From contig NZ_WVID01000010.1 in NCBI RefSeq assembly GCF_010091925.1, positions 215,298 to 279,297 on the forward strand: 64,000 bases of DNA, read 5' to 3'. Under the pieces are notes generated by a model that was not told the DNA's origin, made no database searches, and saw nothing but the letters and a program-made list of their open reading frames with translations. This DNA comes from Nostoc sp. B(2019). GTDB taxonomy: Bacteria; Cyanobacteriota; Cyanobacteriia; Cyanobacteriales; Nostocaceae. This document shows, in pieces, positions 9,704 through 16,970 of the stretch (position 1 is the stretch's first letter; each line of letters starts with the position of its first letter). Made by a program: the position numbers and the translations under genes.

Positions 9704-10327
9704 ATGTTTAGACACTTTCGATCTCGCTTTCCATCGCCTGCATGGGCAGGAGTCAGCGAAGAGGATTCATTGCTCAGTCATTGGTTCCAGCACGGCAAGC
9801 ATGATGACAGACATCATGGCAAACACTTTGCTGATGAACTATTCGGACGTGGCTGGGGAGATGAATCCCGGACTCGTCGAGGTGACATCAAGTTCATGTT
9901 GCTGGAATTGTTATCCGAGCATCCTAGTCATGGTTACGACCTGATCAAAGAAATGGAAACTCGTTATGGTGGTTTCCGTCGCCTTAGTCCTGGCTCAGTG
10001 TATCCAACACTCCAGATGTTGGAAGAAGGCGGCTATTTGAGAAGCACACAGGAAGGCGGCAAGCGGATTTACACGATTACAGATGAGGGCAAACAACTCT
10101 TGGCAGAGCGTACCCAAAAGGAAACTACAGACTCTTCTTGGGATACCTTCAAAACTTTTATGACAGGTAAGCCCCAAGAGTTGATTGAGTTGCGAAAAGT
10201 GGCAACAGAATTAGCTGGTATTATGGTGCAGGTTGCTCGCAGTGGCAATGCAGAGCGAATAAATCGGGTGCGTGGGCTTTTAGAGCAAGTTAAACGGGAA
10301 ATTTACGCGATTCTTGCTGAGAAATAA
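9704..10327 (+). CDS. PadR-family transcriptional regulator (YqjI-like)
   Basis: A 207-residue regulator. Residues about 65-140 are the PadR winged helix: FMLLELLSEHPSHGYDLIKEM, then SPGSVYPTLQMLEEGGYL and the wing GGKRIYTITDEGKQ. The C-terminal helix (about 160-205) is the usual dimerisation part. The N-terminal 60 residues carry a histidine-rich segment (HWFQHGKHDDRHHGKHF). This resembles the His-rich arm of Escherichia coli YqjI, a nickel-responsive PadR repressor, so metal sensing is possible but is inference. The promoter holds a perfect 30-bp palindrome at 9642-9671. No obvious target gene lies downstream on the same strand. Confidence 0.88.
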   Translation: MFRHFRSRFPSPAWAGVSEEDSLLSHWFQHGKHDDRHHGKHFADELFGRGWGDESRTRRGDIKFMLLELLSEHPSHGYDLIKEMETRYGGFRRLSPGSVYPTLQMLEEGGYLRSTQEGGKRIYTITDEGKQLLAERTQKETTDSSWDTFKTFMTGKPQELIELRKVATELAGIMVQVARSGNAERINRVRGLLEQVKREIYAILAEK

Positions 10328-10335
10328 GTGTGACC

Positions 10336-11046
10336 TTACAAATTAGAAGCGATTCTCTTTTGGAGAGGCTGCGCCAACGCACTCAAATCTTCCTCGATCA
10401 GGGAGTTCAGGAATGTCCAAAACTGCAAATCAGTAAAATCTGGAATTGCCATAAATGCGCCGACTTCTTGCAAAACTTGTGGATTGTGGGTAGAGGCGAT
10501 GCCAATAGTGCGGATACCTGCACCAACCGCAGCCCGAATGCCAGAGGGAGAGTCTTCTAAGGCGATCGCTTCCTCTGCTTCAATTCCCAACTTGCTCAGA
10601 GCAACTTGATAAGGTGCAGGATCAGGTTTACCCGCTATGCAATCATCGGCTAAAACAACTGTATCGAAAGCTTCTTGTATTCCCAATACATCTAGCATAA
10701 ATTTTGCATTTAATCTAGGTGCATTAGTCACTAATGCACGTTTTAGCTGATGTGCATCTGTCCATGCTAGTAATTCAGGAAATCCACTCAATGGTTTCAG
10801 ATGTGGGGCGAGTTTGCGGAAAAGCGCCTCTTTTTCATCTGCAAATACTTCTCCTTCTGCTGGTGACAATTGTGGCAAGATATCCTTGACAATTTCTGGA
10901 TTTAACCGACCACTAATCCGGGATTTGTAGAATGCTTCATCAATTTCTAGACTGTAACTCAACAGCATTTCCCGCCAAGCTTGGTAATGTATAGGATCAG
11001 TATTGACAATAGTCCCGTCTAGGTCAAAGAGAATTGCAGCCAGCAT
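10336..11046 (-). CDS. HAD hydrolase, beta-phosphoglucomutase-like
   Basis: A 236-residue haloacid-dehalogenase phosphatase or phosphomutase of subfamily I. Motif I is FDLDGT with nucleophile D8 and acid D10. The helical cap spans about 15-85. Motif II is LVTNA, motif III is the lysine in GKPDPAPY, and motif IV is LEDSPSG. The fold group includes beta-phosphoglucomutase and phosphoglycolate or sugar-phosphate phosphatases; the sequence does not decide which. The final dozen residues (LAQPLQKRIASNL) are encoded by an interspersed GC-rich repeat, so the native C-terminus may have been replaced. It is convergent with the PadR gene, 8 bases between stops. Confidence 0.85.
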   Translation of the reverse strand: MLAAILFDLDGTIVNTDPIHYQAWREMLLSYSLEIDEAFYKSRISGRLNPEIVKDILPQLSPAEGEVFADEKEALFRKLAPHLKPLSGFPELLAWTDAHQLKRALVTNAPRLNAKFMLDVLGIQEAFDTVVLADDCIAGKPDPAPYQVALSKLGIEAEEAIALEDSPSGIRAAVGAGIRTIGIASTHNPQVLQEVGAFMAIPDFTDLQFWTFLNSLIEEDLSALAQPLQKRIASNL

Positions 11047-11466
11047 AGGTTTTTCGGTTAAATATGAAAAAATGTAAACTTATCTTTATTTAGTTTCCTA
11101 CATTCCGCAGATTTGTAAAGAAATTAGATAATATTTTTGGCTAGGCGCATCATCATAAGTACATAATTTCAGTGCTGGAAAGGGTTAGAGCCATTTTTAT
11201 AAAGGATACCCAAGCGAATATGCCGTTACTCCAGGAGAAACCCGTTTGATTATTCACGCGGTTTTTAATTACAGCAGATTTCAAATTCGTGAAGTATAGA
11301 AATACCCCACCCGCGCTGTCGCGCACCCTCACGCCAGTCGCTACAACGAAGGGGTGTACCTTATGTACTTGCAAAACGCTGTAAATACACCAAACGCGTA
11401 AGGGCACAATATACTGTGCCCCTACTGTATTCCAACCATTTGAAAATTATTGTTGTAAATAGGCGA
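11047..11466. other. Intergenic stretch with one hairpin
   Basis: No gene is supported between the HAD and MinD-like genes. The only notable structure is the GGGCACA/TGTGCCC inverted repeat at 11402-11421, listed separately. Confidence 0.6.
11402..11421 (-). terminator. Hairpin downstream of MinD-like gene
   Basis: GGGCACA (11402-11408) and TGTGCCC (11415-11421) form a 7-bp stem with a 6-base loop, about 45 bases past the stop of the minus-strand ATPase gene. There is no strong T-run, so this is either a weak terminator or a member of the common Nostoc GGGCACA palindrome family. Confidence 0.4.
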
Positions 11467-12258
11467 TTAGACAACCAATTTTGCTCCAGAACCCATGATT
11501 TGTTTGACGATCTCATTAATTTTTTGAGTCCACGGATGATCTGGATACCGCAAACAAAAAATACCACTGCTCCCTAAATTAAACATCTCTTCACAAACAG
11601 GCAGAATTCCAGCCACAGGAGTTTCGTAGGTATTTTGTACTCGTTGGCGTAACTCCTTGAAATCTAAAGATGGCAGCGCTTTGTTGATTACTAGCAACAT
11701 CTTAGGCACTTCTAACTTCCGAGCAACATCGACCGCCACTGCTGTCCCTTGGTAATCTTGTTTATCTGGACGGAGAATCAGTACAAGGACATCAGAGAGA
11801 ATGATCGATAGCAAAGTTTCTTCGTTAATACCGGGGTGAGTGTCAATCAACAGATAGTCTAGTTTTAAACGACGAACTAGATTACGCAAACCATCGTTAA
11901 GCAGCCGTGCATCATAGCCCTCGCGCAAGATTCGGGAAATGTCACTCATCCTAATACTGGAAGGAATTAGATGAATACTCCCCTGTCTACCAAAAAATGT
12001 TTGTTTTTGTTTCAAAATAGAGCTAACGTCATAAACTGCTTCTTCTATCGGACAACGACCCCATAGATAATCGTTCAGGGTGTAGCGGATTCGATCTTCT
12101 TCAAGGCCAAACAGGATGTGAATTCCTGGCGATTGGATATCTGTATCAACAACCCCAACTCGCCGTCCAGAGCGAGCGATGAGGGTAGCGAGATTACTTG
12201 TGACGTTTGATTTACCAGTTCCACCACGGAATGAGTGAATAGAAATAATTTCAGGCAT
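11467..12258 (-). CDS. MinD/ParA-type P-loop ATPase
   Basis: A 263-residue deviant-Walker ATPase of the SIMIBI class. The start is set at ATG 12258, giving MPEIISIHSFRGGTGKSN with the P-loop at 10-18 (signature lysine R11 replaces the usual K). VVDTDIQSPG (about 34-43) is the switch-I-like motif and LLIDTHPGINEETL the Walker B region. A specific role in chromosome or septum positioning is not shown. It lies 150 bases downstream of the CxxCH/HAMP sensor gene on the same strand, and the two probably form a unit. I infer that the ATPase is spatially or functionally coupled to that membrane sensor. Confidence 0.85.
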   Translation of the reverse strand: MPEIISIHSFRGGTGKSNVTSNLATLIARSGRRVGVVDTDIQSPGIHILFGLEEDRIRYTLNDYLWGRCPIEEAVYDVSSILKQKQTFFGRQGSIHLIPSSIRMSDISRILREGYDARLLNDGLRNLVRRLKLDYLLIDTHPGINEETLLSIILSDVLVLILRPDKQDYQGTAVAVDVARKLEVPKMLLVINKALPSLDFKELRQRVQNTYETPVAGILPVCEEMFNLGSSGIFCLRYPDHPWTQKINEIVKQIMGSGAKLVV

Positions 12259-12408
12259 AATAATCCTCAATTGTGAATAGGATACAGGAGACAAGATGTA
12301 AAAAACAGAAGTCAGGAATTATAAATTAATTACTCTGCACGGGCTAAACGCCCCGCTAGCGCTAAAATTACTGAGCACTTTATTGAAAGCTCATCTCGTG
12401 CGAAAACA

Positions 12409-13473
12409 TTATTCATTTGCAGCGTTTCGTTTGCTTCTCATTGCTTTTGCCTCCTCTTGCAATTTTTGGAACGTTGTTGATTCGGCAATTTCCGCAACTT
12501 GACGCGCACGTTTGGCATCGTCAACTTCGATACGTAGTGTATGCAACTGTTGTTTAAGTTTTTGTTCACGAGCATAGATTTCATGCATCATGCGTTGAAA
12601 AACTCGTCCCAACTGTCCTAATTCATCATTGCGTTTCACAATCGACGTTAGCTTTTGGCGATCAAACTCCTCTGCTTCTTCAGCACTAATTTCATCCATA
12701 CTAATTTTCTGAGCGAGTTGCGCCATTGGTTTGAGTGGTTGCAGCACATTTCGTTTCAGTAAATAATTAATTAGCAAAATGACTAGAGCAAAGATGCCAA
12801 TAAATAGGCTAATGAATGAAACAGAAGCGCGATTGGCATCATCAAACACTTTGCTAGCAGGAACGTAAATAATTTGAGTGCCTATAATCTCATTGAGTTT
12901 CCATCCAAAACCATTTTCTGAGCCATAACTTATGATGTGGCTTTTTGGAGCAGCTTCAGGGGTGCTATGGCAACGTAAACATGTCTGATTTTTAATAGAA
13001 AATGGACGAGCGCTGTAAAACAACTTCTCATCAAAAGAGTCACGAAAACCGGATACATTTTTCAGATCTGGTTGATTGCGAAACTTTTCGATAAGCTGCG
13101 TTTCAAATATATCTGCTTTATCTCGCAAATTAGTTGGATTTAGGTTGGCATCTTTGTAGAAGAAGTCTTTATATTCTTCGTTTTTGCGAAGATTCTCAAA
13201 TACTTCTCTCACCGCATAGCTGGGAATGCTTTCAGGGACAAACGTGGATTGAGTCTCCACCATAGGTATCAGGAGTGGACTGATATGCATGTTTGTGAAG
13301 TTTCTCACTGAGTTCATCATTTCTGCAAGAATTTGGCTTCGATAACCAATTTCGGCTTCCGCTTTTTGCTCAAGTGCATGAGATAAAGCAAAACCACTAA
13401 CTGCGATCGCACCGATGAACACCAGCGATAGAAGTAAGGTAAATTTGGTTGCTAATTTAAATCTATTCAACAT
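12409..13473 (-). CDS. Tll0287-like (DUF3365) haem-type HAMP sensor
   Basis: A 354-residue membrane protein. It has membrane segment 1 at about 10-32 and an extracytoplasmic DUF3365/Tll0287-like sensor domain (about 40-210) carrying one haem-c motif C165-L-R-C168-H169. Membrane segment 2 lies at about 218-238, followed by a HAMP domain (about 240-305) and a C-terminal coiled coil (about 305-354). There is no kinase, cyclase or methyl-accepting domain, so output must go to a partner. The MinD-like ATPase encoded just downstream is the obvious candidate. Covalent haem would make it a redox or gas sensor; this follows from the motif and related structures but is not proven here. Confidence 0.85.
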   Translation of the reverse strand: MLNRFKLATKFTLLLSLVFIGAIAVSGFALSHALEQKAEAEIGYRSQILAEMMNSVRNFTNMHISPLLIPMVETQSTFVPESIPSYAVREVFENLRKNEEYKDFFYKDANLNPTNLRDKADIFETQLIEKFRNQPDLKNVSGFRDSFDEKLFYSARPFSIKNQTCLRCHSTPEAAPKSHIISYGSENGFGWKLNEIIGTQIIYVPASKVFDDANRASVSFISLFIGIFALVILLINYLLKRNVLQPLKPMAQLAQKISMDEISAEEAEEFDRQKLTSIVKRNDELGQLGRVFQRMMHEIYAREQKLKQQLHTLRIEVDDAKRARQVAEIAESTTFQKLQEEAKAMRSKRNAANE

Positions 13474-13658
13474 TGCTGTTTCCGTTTGTGTTTACAACAT
13501 CGCTAGAAATATATGGGTAATGATTCATTAAATTTAATTTTTTTAATGATGAGCGTAGAATGCTGTTATTTATGACAAATAAATCTAATCTGCATTCATG
13601 CTTACAAATCTAGTCATACAGCGATATGCAATTGAATTCCAGATTTCAAGGCAAATTC

Positions 13659-13669
13659 ATGACTTTTGT
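13659..13669. promoter_or_regulatory. ATGACTTTTGT motif upstream of the peptide cluster
   Basis: Its reverse complement ACAAAAGTCAT recurs inside the palindrome at 23839-23852, and a related site lies at 26808-26823. It is 235 bases before the first leader-peptide gene. This may be an operator for a shared regulator; support is sequence similarity only. Confidence 0.3.
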
Positions 13670-13903
13670 TGGAGCAAGCTCCGTCAGCCTATAACGAAAG
13701 TCTTATGCATCGCTCAATATGATGGAGCGAAAGTTATACGGCATCTACTTACTTAGCTTAGGCAAAATCTTAGACGTTTTTCAGATGCGGAGAACTGAGT
13801 TGAATTCGTATTCTTAAGACATGAAGCGAGGAAAGCGAAACACGCCAACCAGCATATCGCTTGTAGTTTACCTAGCTAACAACACTAAAAAGGAAAAAAC
13901 ACA

Positions 13904-14152
13904 ATGTCTAACGAAACTAATTACCAAGCTCAAGAACTTTCTATTGAAGAACTCGATGTTGTCGCTGGTGGTACTGGCCTTGACCAACTGCTAGTAAAAG
14001 ACTTCGAGGCTTCCTTTGACCAAGCTTCTATCAAGGATGTTCGCGCTAACAGTGTCGGCCCCAACGGTGCTCAAAGCATTGAAGCTACTCAAATCGACCA
14101 AACACGAACAGTTGCAGACAATGAACTCATCGCTAAGTTAGGTGGCTTCTAA
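13904..14152 (+). CDS. Double-glycine leader peptide, tandem copy 1
   Basis: An 82-residue secreted-peptide precursor. The leader (1-23) ends ELSIEELDVVAGG, a classic GG site for C39-peptidase cleavage. The predicted core of 59 residues (TGLDQLL to KLGGF) has no cysteine, a net negative charge of about -4 by count, and few Ser/Thr runs, so it is unlike lanthipeptide or thiazole precursors. AAGGA lies 9 bases before ATG. It is the first of three copies at exact 318-bp spacing; positions 13931-14144 are identical to 14561-14774. The cyanobacterial GG-leader 'bacteriocin' label would be applied by homology, but activity is not evident. Confidence 0.88.
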   Translation: MSNETNYQAQELSIEELDVVAGGTGLDQLLVKDFEASFDQASIKDVRANSVGPNGAQSIEATQIDQTRTVADNELIAKLGGF

Positions 14153-14221
14153 GACTGCACCTTTAACTTCAAGCAACATTCTTTAAAGTCAACAAAAACC
14201 AAAAAATCAGGAGAAACAATC

Positions 14222-14470
14222 ATGTCTGACGAAATTGATTACCAACCTCAAGAACTTTCTATTGAAGAACTCGATGTCGTTGCTGGTGGTGCTGGTCTTG
14301 ACCAACTGCTGTTAAAAGACTTCGATGCTTCTTTCGAGCAAGCTTCTGTCAAAGATGTCCGCGCAATTAATGTCGGCCCTAACGGTGTTCAAGCTGTTGA
14401 AGTAACTCAAATCGACCAAACTAAAGCAGTTGCTAGTAACGATGTCCTCGCTTTGATTGGTGACTTCTAA
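14222..14470 (+). CDS. Double-glycine leader peptide, tandem copy 2
   Basis: An 82-residue paralogue of the neighbouring genes. The leader ends ELSIEELDVVAGG; the core differs from copies 1 and 3 at about twenty positions while keeping KDVRA..VGPNG and TQIDQT. It is cysteine-free and acidic. AGGAG lies 8 bases before ATG. It is separated from copy 1 by a 69-base spacer that is itself repeated after this gene, so the duplicated unit is gene plus spacer. Substitutions are mostly conservative (D/E, I/V, L/V), which suggests selection on the core. Confidence 0.88.
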   Translation: MSDEIDYQPQELSIEELDVVAGGAGLDQLLLKDFDASFEQASVKDVRAINVGPNGVQAVEVTQIDQTKAVASNDVLALIGDF

Positions 14471-14539
14471 GACTGCGCCTTCAACTTCAAGCAACATTCC
14501 TTAACGTTCACAAAAACCAAAAAATTAGGAGAAACAATC

Positions 14540-14782
14540 ATGTCTAACGAAATCAAGCACCAAGAACTTTCTATTGAAGAACTCGATGTTGTCGCTGGTG
14601 GTACTGGCCTTGACCAACTGCTAGTAAAAGACTTCGAGGCTTCCTTTGACCAAGCTTCTATCAAGGATGTTCGCGCTAACAGTGTCGGCCCCAACGGTGC
14701 TCAAAGCATTGAAGCTACTCAAATCGACCAAACACGAACAGTTGCAGACAATGAACTCATCGCTAAGTTAGGTGACTTCTAA
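14540..14782 (+). CDS. Double-glycine leader peptide, tandem copy 3
   Basis: An 80-residue precursor. The core is identical to copy 1 except for the penultimate residue (D instead of G), and the first few leader residues differ (two codons shorter). The coding DNA is identical to copy 1 over 214 bp, although copy 2 lies between them. This points to gene conversion or a nested recent duplication. AGGAG lies 8 bases before ATG. The transcript would next meet an inverted repeat at 14837-14888 before the fourth peptide gene. Confidence 0.88.
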   Translation: MSNEIKHQELSIEELDVVAGGTGLDQLLVKDFEASFDQASIKDVRANSVGPNGAQSIEATQIDQTRTVADNELIAKLGDF

Positions 14783-14836
14783 GACTGCGCCTTCAACCTC
14801 AAACAACATTCCTTAACTTAATAGGTCGTAATGGCT

Positions 14837-14888
14837 CGGAAGGAGGATTCACTTAATGGCTGCCCAGCTTTATCGTGAATCCCTTCCG
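14837..14888 (+). promoter_or_regulatory. Long inverted repeat inside peptide cluster
   Basis: CGGAAGGAGGATTCAC (14837-14852) pairs with GTGAATCCCTTCCG (14875-14888), 14 pairs with a two-base bulge and a 22-base loop. There is no T-run. A partial terminator or RNA-processing hairpin here would let the three upstream peptides be made in excess over the transporters, as in many leader-peptide operons (inference). Confidence 0.55.
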
Positions 14889-14925
14889 TCTAATCTAAAT
14901 TTAACACACGGCGCGAGGAGATCCT

Positions 14926-15225
14926 ATGTCAGGTGACGAAATTACTCCGAATAACGAGGCAATCGAGTTATCGGATGAGGATTTAGACGAGGTAGCCGGT
15001 GGTTTCAGCCTGCGTTTGACGGCTGCGCGGTTTCAGCAATCAAAATTGACATCTGTCGAATCAATAGGATTAGGGTCAAGTAATTGCTCAGCACAGTCAG
15101 CATTTCACGCAGAAACCACAGAGTCGTCACTCTTCCAACTCACTATTGTCGATGCAACAACCGAGGATCTAAAAGCTCTCGGCGAGTTGTTTGGAGATAT
15201 GTCTGCAATCGATGGTTCTGAATAA
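14926..15225 (+). CDS. Double-glycine leader peptide, divergent type
   Basis: A 99-residue precursor with leader ending ELSDEDLDEVAGG (cleavage after about residue 26). The 73-residue core starts FSLRLTAARF, contains a single cysteine (SSNCSAQ) and a Ser/Thr-rich middle, and has a strongly acidic C-terminus (TTEDLKALGELFGDM). Net charge by count is about -6. GAGGAG lies 6 bases before ATG. One cysteine rules out an internal ring or disulfide but would allow dimerisation. It is not similar to copies 1-3 beyond the leader, so the cassette exports several unrelated cores. Confidence 0.85.
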   Translation: MSGDEITPNNEAIELSDEDLDEVAGGFSLRLTAARFQQSKLTSVESIGLGSSNCSAQSAFHAETTESSLFQLTIVDATTEDLKALGELFGDMSAIDGSE

Positions 15226-15343
15226 ACAGAGTTTCTAGAGTGAATAGTATGCAGTTAAATCAATTCAAATCTAGCACTTCGCTTAATGAAACAAAGCAAA
15301 CACAATGACAAATGGAATAACACAGTAAGGAGAAAGAATTGCA

Positions 15344-15589
15344 ATGGAAAATATGAAACACGATAAACCGCTAGAGTTGTCAGAGCAAGACTTGGCAGAG
15401 GTTTCCGGTGGTGCCTTTGTGCCTGATGACTATCACCAGAGTCCTATAAACGATCTATCCGGTGCTGCTGAAGTGATTAAAAAACAACTTGAGAATACAA
15501 AACTTCCTTATTGGAATGACAACAAACCGAACATTTATTCGGACAAGTACAGCGATTCTCAAACATATAGCAGCGAATCGCCAACTTAG
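15344..15589 (+). CDS. Double-glycine leader peptide, Tyr/Ser/Asn-rich core
   Basis: An 81-residue precursor. The leader ends ELSEQDLAEVSGG (cleavage after about residue 23). The 58-residue core begins AFVPDDYHQ and ends in a Ser/Tyr/Asp-rich tail (YSDKYSDSQTYSSESPT). It has no cysteine and a net negative charge. AAGGAG lies 12 bases before the ATG at 15344. It shares only the leader with the other four genes. An inverted repeat at 15601-15649 separates it from the CNB-domain gene. Confidence 0.82.
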   Translation: MENMKHDKPLELSEQDLAEVSGGAFVPDDYHQSPINDLSGAAEVIKKQLENTKLPYWNDNKPNIYSDKYSDSQTYSSESPT

Positions 15590-15600
15590 TCAATCGCGCG

Positions 15601-15649
15601 ATGGGGAGATTGATCGACTTACGAATTAGTATAATTTCTCACTCCCCAT
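15601..15649 (+). promoter_or_regulatory. Inverted repeat between peptide and export genes
   Basis: ATGGGGAG (15601-15608) is the inverse of CTCCCCAT (15642-15649), with a 33-base loop. It follows the last peptide gene by about 12 bases, so it could be a second attenuation point before the export machinery. The stem is short and the loop long, so support is modest. Confidence 0.35.
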
Positions 15650-15688
15650 TTCTCTCCCGTTAGCAGAACACAAGGAAGTTAAATTATT

Positions 15689-16786
15689 ATGACAGAAGTT
15701 CTACTTAAGGAACTGACAAATAGCGATGTTGACTGGATCTTGGCAACGGGTCAAAGAGAAGAAGTTACTGCTGGCACGATCCTCGTTCGCCAAGGAGCAC
15801 CTGTTGATGCACTCTACATTCTGCTAGATGGCGCATTGACCGTTTCTGTTGCTCAGGCTGACGACAATCCCATCGGTCGGGCGTTTGCTGCTTTGGAAGG
15901 TGGCGAACTGTCAGGACGGGAGATTGCGAGACTCACAAATGGTGAGGTGGTAGGAGAAGTACCCTTTTTAGCATCCTACCAGTCTTCTACTACGGTCAAG
16001 GCAATCAGAAAGTCGCTTGTTTTGATGATTCCTCAGCAGCAGTTAACTAAAAAATTGCAGGAAGATGTCACATTTGCCGCTCATCTTTATCGCGCGATCG
16101 CAGTTTTGCTAGCTCACCGATTAGAACAAATAGTAAATCAAATTGGACAAAGCACGATTGTGCTTTTTCAGCCGCAAATTCGAGAGATTTTGTTTACGTT
16201 TGCAGAATTGAATGATAGCGATATCGGTTGGATGATTGCTGCGGGGAATGCCGTAAGAATTCCTGCGGGAGCGGTGTTGTTTCATGCCGGCAGACCCGTT
16301 GACGCTCTCTATATTTTATTGGATGGGAAGATGGTGGCTTCGAGCGCTGAGGATATGGACAATCCCCTGACGCGTGCCTTTTCAAACTTGGAAGATACAG
16401 ATCGTGTAGAACGAGAGTTTGCGAAATTATCGCGGGGTGACATAGTTGGTGAAACACCCTTTGTCGAAGCGAGTCCACCTGCAATGACGATTCGGGCGGT
16501 TGAAGATGCGATCGTGCTATCAATTCCTCGGTGGCGACTGGCGGCCAAATTGCTGCATGATGTTGGGTTTGCTGCACGATTTTATCGAGTTTTAGCAATT
16601 TTGTTAACAGACAAACAGCAAGCAATAATTAATCGGTTAGGTTACGGCAGAATTACGTATAGCTCAGGTCAATCTTTAGATGAACGCTTGACCTATGAGG
16701 ATGAACTGAGTTCTGGCTTTTTAGCTCAAGTGACGCTGGCGGGTACGCGATTTGACTGGATGCTGAAGCAGATTCGCGGTAGTTGA
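15689..16786 (+). CDS. Tandem cyclic-nucleotide-binding-fold protein of export cassette
   Basis: A 365-residue protein made of two cNMP-binding-type beta-roll domains (about 1-155 and 165-320). Each shows the pattern ILVRQGAPVDALYILLDGALTVS / VLFHAGRPVDALYILLDGKMVAS, then a GE(V/T)PF stretch where a phosphate-binding cassette would be. Canonical cNMP arginines are not obvious, so ligand binding is uncertain. There is no DNA-binding domain. Such proteins accompany NHLP-type bacteriocin export genes, and the 975-residue transporter here also starts with a similar region. I infer a gate or chaperone for export. AAGGAAG lies upstream of ATG. Confidence 0.82.
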   Translation: MTEVLLKELTNSDVDWILATGQREEVTAGTILVRQGAPVDALYILLDGALTVSVAQADDNPIGRAFAALEGGELSGREIARLTNGEVVGEVPFLASYQSSTTVKAIRKSLVLMIPQQQLTKKLQEDVTFAAHLYRAIAVLLAHRLEQIVNQIGQSTIVLFQPQIREILFTFAELNDSDIGWMIAAGNAVRIPAGAVLFHAGRPVDALYILLDGKMVASSAEDMDNPLTRAFSNLEDTDRVEREFAKLSRGDIVGETPFVEASPPAMTIRAVEDAIVLSIPRWRLAAKLLHDVGFAARFYRVLAILLTDKQQAIINRLGYGRITYSSGQSLDERLTYEDELSSGFLAQVTLAGTRFDWMLKQIRGS

Positions 16787-16796
16787 AATTTATGGG

Positions 16797-16900
16797 TATG
16801 GGGGAAGAGGGAAATGGGGAAGAGGGAAATGGGGAAAAGGGGGGAAAGGAAAAACCATCCCCTTAGCCTTTAACCTTTAACCTTTTCCCCCTCTTAAAAA
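16797..16900. repeat. G-rich gggaaatgggga tract and complementary C-rich tail
   Basis: Several GGGAAATGGGGA-like units (16797-16850) are followed by CCTTTAACCTTTAACC and a C-rich run. The same style of tract occurs at 48280-48365, 53205-53350 and 53885-53930. These are Nostoc-type intergenic filler repeats; this copy separates the CNB gene from the HlyD gene. Confidence 0.6.
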
Positions 16901-16970
16901 TCCCCAGTTCTCACAGTCGCTACTTTGCCGCTATTTTTATGCAAATTTCTATAACTTGAATGGAGTCAGT

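Noticed and set aside
11153-11407. Minus-strand 84-codon frame between the HAD and MinD-like genes.
   Set aside because: No ribosome site, no recognisable protein pattern, and it overlaps repeat-like sequence.
13904-15589. Calling the five precursors lanthipeptides or thiazole/oxazole peptides.
   Set aside because: No lanthionine synthetase or YcaO gene is present, and four of the five cores lack cysteine.
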